From NCBI GenBank assembly GCA_958295665.1, contig OY282558.1, forward strand, positions 30,029,045 through 30,093,044: a DNA stretch of 64,000 nt, in the 5' to 3' direction. Source of the stretch: Tipula vernalis. Taxonomy: Eukaryota > Arthropoda > Insecta > Diptera > Tipulidae. The notes under the pieces are model-generated. The model was not told the DNA's origin, did no database searches, and saw only the letters and a list, made by a program, of their open reading frames with translations. Both the position numbers and the translations under genes were made by a program. How positions within the stretch are numbered: position 1 is the first letter of the stretch; every line of letters begins with the position of its first letter. This document shows positions 46,701 through 61,900 of the stretch, piece after piece.

Positions 46701-47812
46701 TATCCATAGGTTTTGGGACCTGTAATTGCTGTGACAATTTGCATTTTGATTGCTCAATTATTTCTAAACATTTCTTAGAAAATTCAATTTTATTGAAAAT
46801 CAACTGTGCTATAGCCCACAAGTTTTTGGGCGGCTAAAATCTAAAATGCTCCGATTACGATGGTTGATACCTCTATCCATAGGTTTTGGGACCTGTAATT
46901 GCTGTGACAATTTGCATTTTGATTGCTCGATTATTTCTAAACATTTCTTAGAAAATTCAATTTTATTGAAAATCAACTGTGCTATAGCCCACAAGTTTTT
47001 GGGCGGCTAAAATCTAAAATGCTCCGATTACGATGGTTGATACCTCTATCCATAGGTTTTGGGACCTGTAATTGCTGTGACAATTTGCATTTTGATTGCT
47101 CAATTATTTCTAAACATTTCTTAGAAAATTCAATTTTATTGAAAATCAACTAAGCTATAGCCCACAAGTTTTTGAGCGGCTAAAATCTAAAATGCTCCGA
47201 TTACGATGGTTGATACCTCTATCCATAGGTTTTGGGACCTGTAATTGCTGTGACAATTTGCATTTTGATTGCTCAATTATTTCTAAACATTTCTTAGAAA
47301 ATTCAATTTTATTGAAAATCAACTGAGCTATAGCCCACAAGTTTTTGAGCGGCTAAAATCTAAAATGCTCCGATTACGATGGTTGATACCTCTATCCATA
47401 GGTTTTGGGACCTGTAATTGCTGTGACAATTTGCATTTTGATTGCTCAATTATTTCTAAACATTTCTTAGAAAATTCAATTTTATTGAAAATCAACTGTG
47501 CTATAGCCCACAAGTTTTTATCCATAGGTTTCGGGACGTGTAATTGCTGTGACAATTTGCATTTTGATTGCTCGATTATTTCTAAACATTTCTTAGAAAA
47601 TTCAATTTTATTGAAAATCAACTGTGCTATAGCCCACAAGTTTTTGGGCGGCTAAAATCTAAAATGCTCCGATTACGATGGTTGATGCCTCTATCCATAG
47701 GTTTTGGGACCTGTAATTGCTGTGACAATTTGCATTTTGATTGCTCAATTATTTCTTAACATTTCTTAGAAAATTCAATTTTATTGAAAATCAACTGTGC
47801 TATAGCCCACAA

Positions 47813-49885
47813 GTTTTTGGGCGGCTAAAATCTAAAATGCTCCGATTACGATGGTTGATGCCTCTATCAATAGGTTTCGGGACGTTTAATTGCTGTGACA
47901 ATTTGCATTTTGATTGCTCGATTATTTCTAAACATTTCTTAGAAAATTCAATTTTATTGAAAATCAACTGTGCTATAGCCCACAAGTTTTTGGGCGGCTA
48001 AAATCTAAAATGCTCCGATTACGATGGTTGATACCTCTATCAATAGGTTTTGGGACCTGTAATTGCTGTGACAATTTGCATTTTGATTGCTCGATTATTT
48101 CTAAACATTTCTTAGAAAATTCAATTTTATTGAAAATCAACTGTGCTATAGCCCACAAGTTTTTGGGCGGCTAAAATCTAAAATGCTCCGATTACGATGG
48201 TTGATACCTCTATCCATAGGTTTTGGGACGTGTAATTGCTGTGACAATTTGCATTTTGATTGCTCAATTATTTCTAAACATTTCTTAGAAAATTCAATTT
48301 TATTTAAAATCAACTGTGCTATAGCCCACAAGTTTTTGGGCGGCTAAAATCTAAAATGCTCCGATTACGATGGTTGATGCCTCTATCAATAGTATTCGGG
48401 ACGTGTAATTGCTGTGACAATTTGCATTTTGATTGCTCGATTATTTCTAAACATTTCTTAGAAAATTCAATTTTATTGAAAATCAACTGAGCTATAGCCC
48501 ACAAGTTTTTGGGCGGCTAAAATCTAAAATGCTCCGATTACGATGGTTGATACCTCTATCCATAGGTTTTGGGACCTGTAATTGCTGTGACAATTTGCAT
48601 TTTGATTGCTCAATTATTTCTAAACATTTCTTAGAAAATTCAATTTTATTGAAAATCAACTGAGCTATAGCCCACAAGTTTTTGGGCGGCTAAAATCTAA
48701 AATGCTCCGATTACGATGGTTGATACCTCTATCCATAGGTTTTGGGACCTGTAATTGCTGTGACAATTTGCATTTTGATTGCTCAATTATTTCTAAACAT
48801 TTCTTAGAAAATTCAATTTTATTGAAAATCAACTGTGCTATAGCCCACAAGTTTTTGGGCGGCTAAAATCTAAAATGCTCCGATTACGATGGTTGATACC
48901 TCTATCCATAGGTTTTGGGACGTGTAATTGCTGTGACAATTTGCATTTTGATTGCTCAATTATTTCTAAACATTTCTTAGAAAATTCAATTTTATTGAAA
49001 ATGAACTGTGCTAACGCCCACAAGTTTTTGGGCGGCTAAAATCTAAAATGCTCCGATTACGATGGTTGATACCTCTATCCATAGGTTTTGGGACCTGTAA
49101 TTGCTGTGACAATTTGCATTTTGATTGCTCAATTATTTCTAAACATTTCTTAGAAAATTCAATTTTATTGAAAATCAACTGTGCTATAGCCCACAAGTTT
49201 TTGGGCGGCTAAAATCTAAAATGCTCCGATTACGATGGTTGATACCTCTATCCATAGGTTTTGGGACCTGTAATTGCTGTGACAATTTGCATTTTGATTG
49301 CTCAATTATTTCTAAACATTTCTTAGAAAATTCAATTTTATTGAAAATGAACTGTGCTATAGCCCACAAGTTTTTGGGCGGCTAAAATCTAAAATGCTCC
49401 GATTACGATGGTTGATACCTCTATCCATAGGTTTTGGGACCTGTAATTGCTGTGACAATTTGCATTTTGATTGCTCAATTATTTCTAAACATTTCTTAGA
49501 AAATTCAATTTTATTGAAAATCAACTAAGCTATAGCCCACAAGTTTTTGAGCGGCTAAAATCTAAAATGCTCCGATTACGATGGTTGATACCTCTATCCA
49601 TAGGTTTTGGGACCTGTAATTGCTGTGACAATTTGCATTTTGATTGCTCAATTATTTCTAAACATTTCTTAGAAAATTCAATTTTATTGAAAATCAACTG
49701 TGCTATAGCCCACAAGTTTTCGGGCGGCTAAAATCTAAAATGCTCCGATTACGATGGTTGATACCTCTATCCATAGGTTTTGGGACCTGTAATTGCTGTG
49801 ACAATTTGCATTTTGATTGCTCAATTATTTCTAAACATTTCTTAGAAAATTCAATTTTATTGAAAATCAACTGTGCTATAGCCCA
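47813..49885 (+). repeat. higher-order satellite block, copy 1
   Basis: Twelve units that reappear at 53900-55972 with the same rare variants in the same order: gacgtttaattgc (near 47883), tatttaaaatcaac (48301), caatagtattcggg (48388), aatgaactgtgctaacgcc (49001), and aactaagctatag (49524). The offset is exactly 6,087 bp at every one of these markers. Confidence 0.92.
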
Positions 49886-52800
49886 CAAGTTTTTATCCAT
49901 AGGTTTTAGGACGTGTAATTGCTGTGACAATTTGCATTTTGATTGCTCGATTATTTCTAAACATTTCTTAGAAAATTCAATTTTATTGAAAATCAACTGT
50001 GCTATAGCCCACAAGTTTTTGGGCGGCTAAAATCTAAAATGCTCCGATTACGATGGTTGATGCCTCTATCAATAGGTTTCGGGACCTATAATTGCTGTGA
50101 CAATTTGCATTTTGATTGCTCAATTATTTCTAAACATTTCTTAGAAAATTCAATTTTATTGAAAATCAACTGTGCTATAGCCCACAAGTTTTTGGGCGGC
50201 TAAAATCTAAAATGCTCCGATTACGATGGTTGATACCTCTATCCATAGGTTTTGGGACCTGTAATTGCTGTGACAATTTGCATTTTGATTGCTCAATTAT
50301 TTCTTAACATTTCTTAGAAAATTCAATTTTATTGAAAATCAACTGTGCTATAGCCCACAAGTTTTTGGGCGGCTAAAATCTAAAATGCTCCGATTACGAT
50401 GGTTGATGCCTCTATCAATAGGTTTTGGGACCTGTAATTGCTGTGACAATTTGCATTTTGATTGCTCGATTATTTCTAAACATTTCTTAGAAAATTCAAT
50501 TTTATTGAAAATCAACTGTGCTATAGCCCACAAGTTTTTGGGCGGCTAAAATCTAAAATGCTCCGATTACGATGGTTGATACCTCTATCCATAGGTTTTG
50601 GGACCTGTAATTGCTGTGACAATTTGCATTTTGATTGCTCAATTATTTCTAAACATTTCTTAGAAAATTCAATTTTATTGAAAATCAACTGTGCTATAGC
50701 CCACAAGTTTTCGGGCGGCTAAAATCTAAAATGCTCCGATTACGATGGTTGATACCTCTATCCATAGGTTTTGGGACCTGTAATTGCTGTGACAATTTGC
50801 ATTTTGATTGCTCAATTATTTCTAAACATTTCTTAGAAAATTCAATTTTATTGAAAATCAACTGTGCTATAGCCCACAAGTTTTTATCCATAGGTTTTAG
50901 GACGTGTAATTGCTGTGACAATTTGCATTTTGATTGCTCGATTATTTCTAAACATTTCTTAGAAAATTCAATTTTATTGAAAATCAACTGTGCTATAGCC
51001 CACAAGTTTTTATCCATAGGTTTCGGGACGTGTAATTGCTGTGACAATTTGCATTTTGATTGCTCGATTATTTCTAAACATTTCTTAGAAAATTCAATTT
51101 TATTGAAAATCAACTGTGCTATAGCCCACAAGTTTTTGGGCGGCTAAAATCTAAAATGCTCCGATTACGATGGTTGATGCCTCTATCAATAGGTTTCGGG
51201 ACCTATAATTGCTGTGACAATTTGCATTTTGATTGCTCAATTATTTCTAAACATTTCTTAGAAAATTCAATTTTATTGAAAATCAACTGTGCTATAGCCC
51301 ACAAGTTTTTGGGCGGCTAAAATCTAAAATGCTCCGATTACGATGGTTGATACCTCTATCCATAGGTTTTGGGACCTGTAATTGCTGTGACAATTTGCAT
51401 TTTGATTGCTCAATTATTTCTTAACATTTCTTAGAAAATTCAATTTTATTGAAAATCAACTGTGCTATAGCCCACAAGTTTTTGGGCGGCTAAAATCTGA
51501 AATGCTCTGATTACGATGGTTGATACCTCTATCCATAGGTTTTGGGACCTATAATTGCTGTGACAATTTGCATTTTGATTGCTCGATTATTTCTAAACAT
51601 TTCTTAGAAAATTCAATTTTATTGAAAATCAACTGTGCTATAGCCCACAAGTTTTTGGGCGGCTAAAATCTAAAATGCTCCGATTACGATGGTTGATACC
51701 TCTATCCATAGGTTTTGGGACCTGTAATTGCTGTGACAATTTGCATTTTGATTGCTCAATTATTTCTAAACATTTCTTAGAAAATTCAATTTTATTGAAA
51801 ATCAACTGTGCTATAGCCCACAAGTTTTCGGGCGGCTAAAATCTAAAATGCTCCGATTACGATGGTTGATACCTCTATCCATAGGTTTTGGGACCTGTAA
51901 TTGCTGTGACAATTTGCATTTTGATTGCTCAATTATTTCTAAACATTTCTTAGAAAATTCAATTTTATTGAAAATCAACTGTGCTATAGCCCACAAGTTT
52001 TTGGGCGGCTAAAATCTAAAATGCTCCGATTACGATGGTTGATACCTCTATCCATAGGTTTTGGGACCTGTAATTGCTGTGACAATTTGCATTTTGATTG
52101 CTCAATTATTTCTTAACATTTCTTAGAAAATTCAATTTTATTGAAAATCAACTGTGCTATAGCCCACAAGTTTTTGGGCGGCTAAAATCTAAAATGCTCC
52201 GATTACGATGGTTGATGCCTCTATCAATAGGTTTTGGGACCTGTAATTGCTGTGACAATTTGCATTTTGATTGCTCGATTATTTCTAAACATTTCTTAGA
52301 AAATTCAATTTTATTGAAAATCAACTGTGCTATAGCCCACAAGTTTTTGGGCGGCTAAAATCTAAAATGCTCCGATTACGATGGTTGATACCTCTATCCA
52401 TAGGTTTTGGGACCTGTAATTGCTGTGACAATTTGCATTTTGATTGCTCAATTATTTCTAAACATTTCTTAGAAAATTCAATTTTATTGTAAATCAACTG
52501 TGCTATAGCCCACAAGTTTTCGGGCGGCTAAAATCTAAAATGCTCCGATTACGATGGTTGATACCTCTATCCATAGGTTTTGGGACCTGTAATTGCTGTG
52601 ACAATTTGCATTTTGATTGCTCAATTATTTCTAAACATTTCTTAGAAAATTCAATTTTATTGAAAATCAACTGTGCTATAGCCCACAAGTTTTTGGGCGG
52701 CTAAAATCTAAAATGCTCCGATTACGATGGTTGATACCTCTATCCATAGGTTTTGGGACCTGTAATTGCTGTGACAATTTGCATTTTGATTGCTCAATTA

Positions 52801-53899
52801 TTTCTTAACATTTCTTAGAAAATTCAATTTTATTGAAAATCAACTGTGCTATAGCCCACAAGTTTTTGGGCGGCTAAAATCTAAAATGCTCCGATTACGA
52901 TGGTTGATGCCTCTATCAATAGGTTTTGGGACCTGTAATTGCTGTGACAATTTGCATTTTGATTGCTCGATTATTTCTAAACATTTCTTAGAAAATTCAA
53001 TTTTATTGAAAATCAACTGTGCTATAGCCCACAAGTTTTTGGGCGGCTAAAATCTAAAATGCTCCGATTACGATGGTTGATACCTCTATCCATAGGTTTT
53101 GGGACCTGTAATTGCTGTGACAATTTGCATTTTGATTGCTCAATTATTTCTAAACATTTCTTAGAAAATTCAATTTTATTGTAAATCAACTGTGCTATAG
53201 CCCACAAGTTTTCGGGCGGCTAAAATCTAAAATGCTCCGATTACGATGGTTGATACCTCTATCCATAGGTTTTGGGACCTGTAATTGCTGTGACAATTTG
53301 CATTTTGATTGCTCAATTATTTCTAAACATTTCTTAGAAAATTCAATTTTATTGAAAATCAACTGTGCTATAGCCCACAAGTTTTTGGGCGGCTAAAATC
53401 TAAAATGCTCCGATTACGATGGTTGATACCTCTATCAATAGGTTTTGGGACCTGTAATTGCTGTGACAATTTGCATTTTGATTGCTCAATTATTTCTAAA
53501 CATTTCTTAGAAAATTCAATTTTATTGAAAATCAACTGTGCTATAGCCCACAAGTTTTCGGACGGCTAAAATCTAAAATGCTCCGATTACGATGGTTGAT
53601 ACCTCTATCCATAGGTTTTGGGACCTGTAATTGCTGTGACAATTTGCATTTTGATTGCTCAATTATTTCTAAACATTTCTTAGAAAATTCAATTTTATTG
53701 AAAATCAACTGAGCTATAGCCCACAAGTTTTTGGGCGGCTAAAATCTAAAATGCTCCGATTACGATGGTTGATACCTCTATCCATAGGTTTTGGGACCTG
53801 TAATTGCTGTGACAATTTGCATTTTGATTGCTCAATTATTTCTAAACATTTCTTAGAAAATTCAATTTTATTGAAAATCAACTGAGCTATAGCCCACAA

Positions 53900-55972
53900 G
53901 TTTTTGAGCGGCTAAAATCTAAAATGCTCCGATTACGATGGTTGATGCCTCTATCAATAGGTTTCGGGACGTTTAATTGCTGTGACAATTTGCATTTTGA
54001 TTGCTCGATTATTTCTAAACATTTCTTAGAAAATTCAATTTTATTGAAAATCAACTGTGCTATAGCCCACAAGTTTTTGGGCGGCTAAAATCTAAAATGC
54101 TCCGATTACGATGGTTGATACCTCTATCAATAGGTTTTGGGACCTGTAATTGCTGTGACAATTTGCATTTTGATTGCTCGATTATTTCTAAACATTTCTT
54201 AGAAAATTCAATTTTATTGAAAATCAACTGTGCTATAGCCCACAAGTTTTTGGGCGGCTAAAATCTAAAATGCTCCGATTACGATGGTTGATACCTCTAT
54301 CCATAGGTTTTGGGACGTGTAATTGCTGTGACAATTTGCATTTTGATTGCTCAATTATTTCTAAACATTTCTTAGAAAATTCAATTTTATTTAAAATCAA
54401 CTGTGCTATAGCCCACAAGTTTTTGGGCGGCTAAAATCTAAAATGCTCCGATTACGATGGTTGATGCCTCTATCAATAGTATTCGGGACGTGTAATTGCT
54501 GTGACAATTTGCATTTTGATTGCTCGATTATTTCTAAACATTTCTTAGAAAATTCAATTTTATTGAAAATCAACTGAGCTATAGCCCACAAGTTTTTGGG
54601 CGGCTAAAATCTAAAATGCTCCGATTACGATGGTTGATACCTCTATCCATAGGTTTTGGGACCTGTAATTGCTGTGACAATTTGCATTTTGATTGCTCAA
54701 TTATTTCTAAACATTTCTTAGAAAATTCAATTTTATTGAAAATCAACTGAGCTATAGCCCACAAGTTTTTGGGCGGCTAAAATCTAAAATGCTCCGATTA
54801 CGATGGTTGATACCTCTATCCATAGGTTTTGGGACCTGTAATTGCTGTGACAATTTGCATTTTGATTGCTCAATTATTTCTAAACATTTCTTAGAAAATT
54901 CAATTTTATTGAAAATCAACTGTGCTATAGCCCACAAGTTTTTGGGCGGCTAAAATCTAAAATGCTCCGATTACGATGGTTGATACCTCTATCCATAGGT
55001 TTTGGGACGTGTAATTGCTGTGACAATTTGCATTTTGATTGCTCAATTATTTCTAAACATTTCTTAGAAAATTCAATTTTATTGAAAATGAACTGTGCTA
55101 ACGCCCACAAGTTTTTGGGCGGCTAAAATCTAAAATGCTCCGATTACGATGGTTGATACCTCTATCCATAGGTTTTGGGACCTGTAATTGCTGTGACAAT
55201 TTGCATTTTGATTGCTCAATTATTTCTAAACATTTCTTAGAAAATTCAATTTTATTGAAAATCAACTGTGCTATAGCCCACAAGTTTTTGGGCGGCTAAA
55301 ATCTAAAATGCTCCGATTACGATGGTTGATACCTCTATCCATAGGTTTTGGGACCTGTAATTGCTGTGACAATTTGCATTTTGATTGCTCAATTATTTCT
55401 AAACATTTCTTAGAAAATTCAATTTTATTGAAAATGAACTGTGCTATAGCCCACAAGTTTTTGGGCGGCTAAAATCTAAAATGCTCCGATTACGATGGTT
55501 GATACCTCTATCCATAGGTTTTGGGACCTGTAATTGCTGTGACAATTTGCATTTTGATTGCTCAATTATTTCTAAACATTTCTTAGAAAATTCAATTTTA
55601 TTGAAAATCAACTAAGCTATAGCCCACAAGTTTTTGAGCGGCTAAAATCTAAAATGCTCCGATTACGATGGTTGATACCTCTATCCATAGGTTTTGGGAC
55701 CTGTAATTGCTGTGACAATTTGCATTTTGATTGCTCAATTATTTCTAAACATTTCTTAGAAAATTCAATTTTATTGAAAATCAACTGTGCTATAGCCCAC
55801 AAGTTTTCGGGCGGCTAAAATCTAAAATGCTCCGATTACGATGGTTGATACCTCTATCCATAGGTTTTGGGACCTGTAATTGCTGTGACAATTTGCATTT
55901 TGATTGCTCAATTATTTCTAAACATTTCTTAGAAAATTCAATTTTATTGAAAATCAACTGTGCTATAGCCCA
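53900..55972 (+). repeat. higher-order satellite block, copy 2
   Basis: The partner of 47813-49885. The only difference noticed at the left border is gtttttgagc here against gtttttgggc there. To the right the copies part where copy 1 runs into a 126-bp unit. The 6,087-bp offset equals 33 full plus 3 short units. Confidence 0.92.
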
Positions 55973-58900
55973 CAAGTTTTTGGGCGGCTAAAATCTAAAA
56001 TGCTCCGATTACGATGGTTGATACCTCTATCCATAGGTTTTGGGACCTGTAATTGCTGTGACAATTTGCATTTTGATTGCTCAATTATTTCTTAACATTT
56101 CTTAGAAAATTCAATTTTATTGAAAATCAACTGTGCTATAGCCCACAAGTTTTTGGGCGGCTAAAATCTAAAATGCTCCGATTACGATGGTTGATGCCTC
56201 TATCAATAGGTTTTGGGACCTGTAATTGCTGTGACAATTTGCATTTTGATTGCTCGATTATTTCTAAACATTTCTTAGAAAATTCAATTTTATTGAAAAT
56301 CAACTGTGCTATAGCCCACAAGTTTTTGGGCGGCTAAAATCTAAAATGCTCCGATTACGATGGTTGATACCTCTATCCATAGGTTTTGGGACCTGTAATT
56401 GCTGTGACAATTTGCATTTTGATTGCTCAATTATTTCTAAACATTTCTTAGAAAATTCAATTTTATTGAAAATCAACTGTGCTATAGCCCACAAGTTTTC
56501 GGGCGGCTAAAATCTAAAATGCTCCGATTACAATGGTTGATACCTCTATCCATAGGTTTTGGGACCTGTAATTGCTGTGACAATTTGCATTTTGATTGCT
56601 CGATTATTTCTAAACATTTCTTAGAAAATTCAATTTTATTGAAAATCAACTGTGCTATAGCCCACAAGTTTTTATCCATAGGTTTCGGGACGTGTAATTG
56701 CTGTGACAATTTGCATTTTGATTGCTCGATTATTTCTAAACATTTCTTAGAAAATTCAATTTTATTGAAAATCAACTGTGCTATAGCCCACAAGTTTTTG
56801 GGCGGCTAAAATCTAAAATGCTCCGATTACGATGGTTGATGCCTCTATCAATAGGTTTCGGGACCTATAATTGCTGTGACAATTTGCATTTTGATTGCTC
56901 AATTATTTCTAAACATTTCTTAGAAAATTCAATTTTATTGAAAATCAACTGTGCTATAGCCCACAAGTTTTTGGGCGGCTAAAATCTAAAATGCTCCGAT
57001 TACGATGGTTGATACCTCTATCCATAGGTTTTGGGACCTGTAATTGCTGTGACAATTTGCATTTTGATTGCTCAATTATTTCTTAACATTTCTTAGAAAA
57101 TTCAATTTTATTGAAAATCAACTGTGCTATAGCCCACAAGTTTTTGGGCGGCTAAAATCTAAAATGCTCCGATTACGATGGTTGATGCCTCTATCAATAG
57201 GTTTTGGGACCTGTAATTGCTGTGACAATTTGCATTTTGATTGCTCGATTATTTCTAAACATTTCTTAGAAAATTCAATTTTATTGAAAATCAACTGTGC
57301 TATAGCCCACAAGTTTTTGGGCGGCTAAAATCTAAAATGCTCCGATTACGATGGTTGATACCTCTATCCATAGGTTTTGGGACCTGTAATTGCTGTGACA
57401 ATTTGCATTTTGATTGCTCAATTATTTCTAAACATTTCTTAGAAAATTCAATTTTATTGAAAATCAACTGTGCTATAGCCCACAAGTTTTCGGGCGGCTA
57501 AAATCTAAAATGCTCCGATTACGATGGTTGATACCTCTATCCATAGGTTTTGGGACCTGTAATTGCTGTGACAATTTGCATTTTGATTGCTCAATTATTT
57601 CTAAACATTTCTTAGAAAATTCAATTTTATTGAAAATCAACTGTGCTATAGCCCACAAGTTTTTATCCATAGGTTTTAGGACGTGTAATTGCTGTGACAA
57701 TTTGCATTTTGATTGCTCGATTATTTCTAAACATTTCTTAGAAAATTCAATTTTATTGAAAATCAACTGTGCTATAGCCCACAAGTTTTTGGGCGGCTAA
57801 AATCTAAAATGCTCCGATTACGATGGTTGATACCTCTATCAATAGGTTTTGGGACCTGTAATTGCTGTGACAATTTGCATTTTGATTGCTCAATTATTTC
57901 TAAACATTTCTTAGAAAATTCAATTTTATTGAAAATCAACTGTGCTATAGCCCACAAGTTTTCGGGCATCTAAAATCTAAAATGCTCCGATTACGATGGT
58001 TGATACCTCTATCCATAGGTTTTGGGACCTGTAATTGCTGTGACAATTTGCATTTTGATTGCTCAATTATTTCTAAACATTTCTTAGAAAATTCAATTTT
58101 ATTGAAAATCAACTGTGCTATAGCCCACAAGTTTTCGGGCGGCTAAAATCTAAAATGCTCCGATTACAATGGTTGATACCTCTATCCATAGGTTTTGGGA
58201 CCTGTAATTGCTGTGACAATTTGCATTTTGATTGCTCGATTATTTCTAAACATTTCTTAGAAAATTCAATTTTATTGAAAATCAACTGTGCTATAGCCCA
58301 CAAGTTTTTATCCATAGGTTTCGGGACGTGTAATTGCTGTGACAATTTGCATTTTGATTGCTCGATTATTTCTAAACATTTCTTAGAAAATTCAATTTTA
58401 TTGAAAATCAACTGTGCTATAGCCCACAAGTTTTTGGGCGGCTAAAATCTAAAATGCTCCGATTACGATGGTTGATGCCTCTATCAATAGGTTTCGGGAC
58501 CTATAATTGCTGTGACAATTTGCATTTTGATTGCTCAATTATTTCTAAACATTTCTTAGAAAATTCAATTTTATTGAAAATCAACTGTGCTATAGCCCAC
58601 AAGTTTTTGGGCGGCTAAAATCTAAAATGCTCCGATTACGATGGTTGATACCTCTATCCATAGGTTTTGGGACCTGTAATTGCTGTGACAATTTGCATTT
58701 TGATTGCTCAATTATTTCTTAACATTTCTTAGAAAATTCAATTTTATTGAAAATCAACTGTGCTATAGCCCACAAGTTTTCGGGCGGCTAAAATCTAAAA
58801 TGCTCCGATTACAATGGTTGATACCTCTATCCATAGGTTTTGGGACCTGTAATTGCTGTGACAATTTGCATTTTGATTGCTCGATTATTTCTAAACATTT

Positions 58901-61900
58901 CTTAGAAAATTCAATTTTATTGAAAATCAACTGTGCTATAGCCCACAAGTTTTTATCCATAGGTTTCGGGACGTGTAATTGCTGTGACAATTTGCATTTT
59001 GATTGCTCGATTATTTCTAAACATTTCTTAGAAAATTCAATTTTATTGAAAATCAACTGTGCTATAGCCCACAAGTTTTTGGGCGGCTAAAATCTAAAAT
59101 GCTCCGATTACGATGGTTGATGCCTCTATCAATAGGTTTCGGGACCTATAATTGCTGTGACAATTTGCATTTTGATTGCTCAATTATTTCTAAACATTTC
59201 TTAGAAAATTCAATTTTATTGAAAATCAACTGTGCTATAGCCCACAAGTTTTTGGGCGGCTAAAATCTAAAATGCTCCGATTACGATGGTTGATACCTCT
59301 ATCCATAGGTTTTGGGACCTGTAATTGCTGTGACAATTTGCATTTTGATTGCTCAATTATTTCTTAACATTTCTTAGAAAATTCAATTTTATTGAAAATC
59401 AACTGTGCTATAGCCCACAAGTTTTTGGGCGGCTAAAATCTAAAATGCTCCGATTACGATGGTTGATGCCTCTATCAATAGGTTTTGGGACCTGTAATTG
59501 CTGTGACAATTTGCATTTTGATTGCTCGATTATTTCTAAACATTTCTTAGAAAATTCAATTTTATTGAAAATCAACTGTGCTATAGCCCACAAGTTTTTG
59601 GGCGGCTAAAATCTAAAATGCTCCGATTACGATGGTTGATACCTCTATCCATAGGTTTTGGGACCTGTAATTGCTGTGACAATTTGCATTTTGATTGCTC
59701 AATTATTTCTTAACATTTCTTAGAAAATTCAATTTTATTGAAAATCAACTGTGCTATAGCCCACAAGTTTTTGGGCGGCTAAAATCTAAAATGCTCCGAT
59801 TACGATGGTTGATGCCTCTATCAATAGGTTTTGGGACCTGTAATTGCTGTGACAATTTGCATTTTGATTGCTCGATTATTTCTAAACATTTCTTAGAAAA
59901 TTCAATTTTATTGAAAATCAACTGTGCTATAGCCCACAAGTTTTTGGGCATCTAAAATCTAAAATGCTCCGATTACGATGGTTGATACCTCTATCCATAG
60001 GTTTTGGGACCTGTAATTGCTGTGACAATTTGCATTTTGATTGCTCAATTATTTCTAAACATTTCTTAGAAAATTCAATTTTATTGAAAATCAACTGTGC
60101 TATAGCCCACAAGTTTTCGGGCGGCTAAAATCTAAAATGCTCCGATTACAATGGTTGATACCTCTATCCATAGGTTTTGGGACCTGTAATTGCTGTGACA
60201 ATTTGCATTTTGATTGCTCGATTATTTCTAAACATTTCTTAGAAAATTCAATTTTATTGAAAATCAACTGTGCTATAGCCCACAAGTTTTTATCCATAGG
60301 TTTCGGGACGTGTAATTGCTGTGACAATTTGCATTTTGATTGCTCGATTATTTCTAAACATTTCTTAGAAAATTCAATTTTATTGAAAATCAACTGTGCT
60401 ATAGCCCACAAGTTTTTGGGCGGCTAAAATCTAAAATGCTCCGATTACGATGGTTGATGCCTCTATCAATAGGTTTCGGGACCTATAATTGCTGTGACAA
60501 TTTGCATTTTGATTGCTCAATTATTTCTAAACATTTCTTAGAAAATTCAATTTTATTGAAAATCAACTGTGCTATAGCCCACAAGTTTTTGGGCGGCTAA
60601 AATCTAAAATGCTCCGATTACGATGGTTGATACCTCTATCCATAGGTTTTGGGACCTGTAATTGCTGTGACAATTTGCATTTTGATTGCTCAATTATTTC
60701 TTAACATTTCTTAGAAAATTCAATTTTATTGAAAATCAACTGTGCTATAGCCCACAAGTTTTTGGGCGGCTAAAATCTAAAATGCTCCGATTACGATGGT
60801 TGATGCCTCTATCAATAGGTTTTGGGACCTGTAATTGCTGTGACAATTTGCATTTTGATTGCTCGATTATTTCTAAACATTTCTTAGAAAATTCAATTTT
60901 ATTGAAAATCAACTGTGCTATAGCCCACAAGTTTTTGGGCGGCTAAAATCTAAAATGCTCCGATTACGATGGTTGATACCTCTATCCATAGGTTTTGGGA
61001 CCTGTAATTGCTGTGACAATTTGCATTTTGATTGCTCAATTATTTCTAAACATTTCTTAGAAAATTCAATTTTATTGAAAATCAACTGTGCTATAGCCCA
61101 CAAGTTTTCGGGCGGCTAAAATCTAAAATGCTCCGATTACGATGGTTGATACCTCTATCCATAGGTTTTGGGACCTGTAATTGCTGTGACAATTTGCATT
61201 TTGATTGCTCAATTATTTCTAAACATTTCTTAGAAAATTCAATTTTATTGAAAATCAACTGTGCTATAGCCCACAAGTTTTTATCCATAGGTTTTAGGAC
61301 GTGTAATTGCTGTGACAATTTGCATTTTGATTGCTCGATTATTTCTAAACATTTCTTAGAAAATTCAATTTTATTGAAAATCAACTGTGCTATAGCCCAC
61401 AAGTTTTTATCCATAGGTTTCGGGACGTGTAATTGCTGTGACAATTTGCATTTTGATTGCTCGATTATTTCTAAACATTTCTTAGAAAATTCAATTTTAT
61501 TGAAAATCAACTGTGCTATAGCCCACAAGTTTTTGGGCGGCTAAAATCTAAAATGCTCCGATTACGATGGTTGATGCCTCTATCAATAGGTTTCGGGACC
61601 TATAATTGCTGTGACAATTTGCATTTTGATTGCTCAATTATTTCTAAACATTTCTTAGAAAATTCAATTTTATTGAAAATCAACTGTGCTATAGCCCACA
61701 AGTTTTTGGGCGGCTAAAATCTAAAATGCTCCGATTACGATGGTTGATACCTCTATCCATAGGTTTTGGGACCTGTAATTGCTGTGACAATTTGCATTTT
61801 GATTGCTCAATTATTTCTTAACATTTCTTAGAAAATTCAATTTTATTGAAAATCAACTGTGCTATAGCCCACAAGTTTTTGGGCGGCTAAAATCTAAAAT

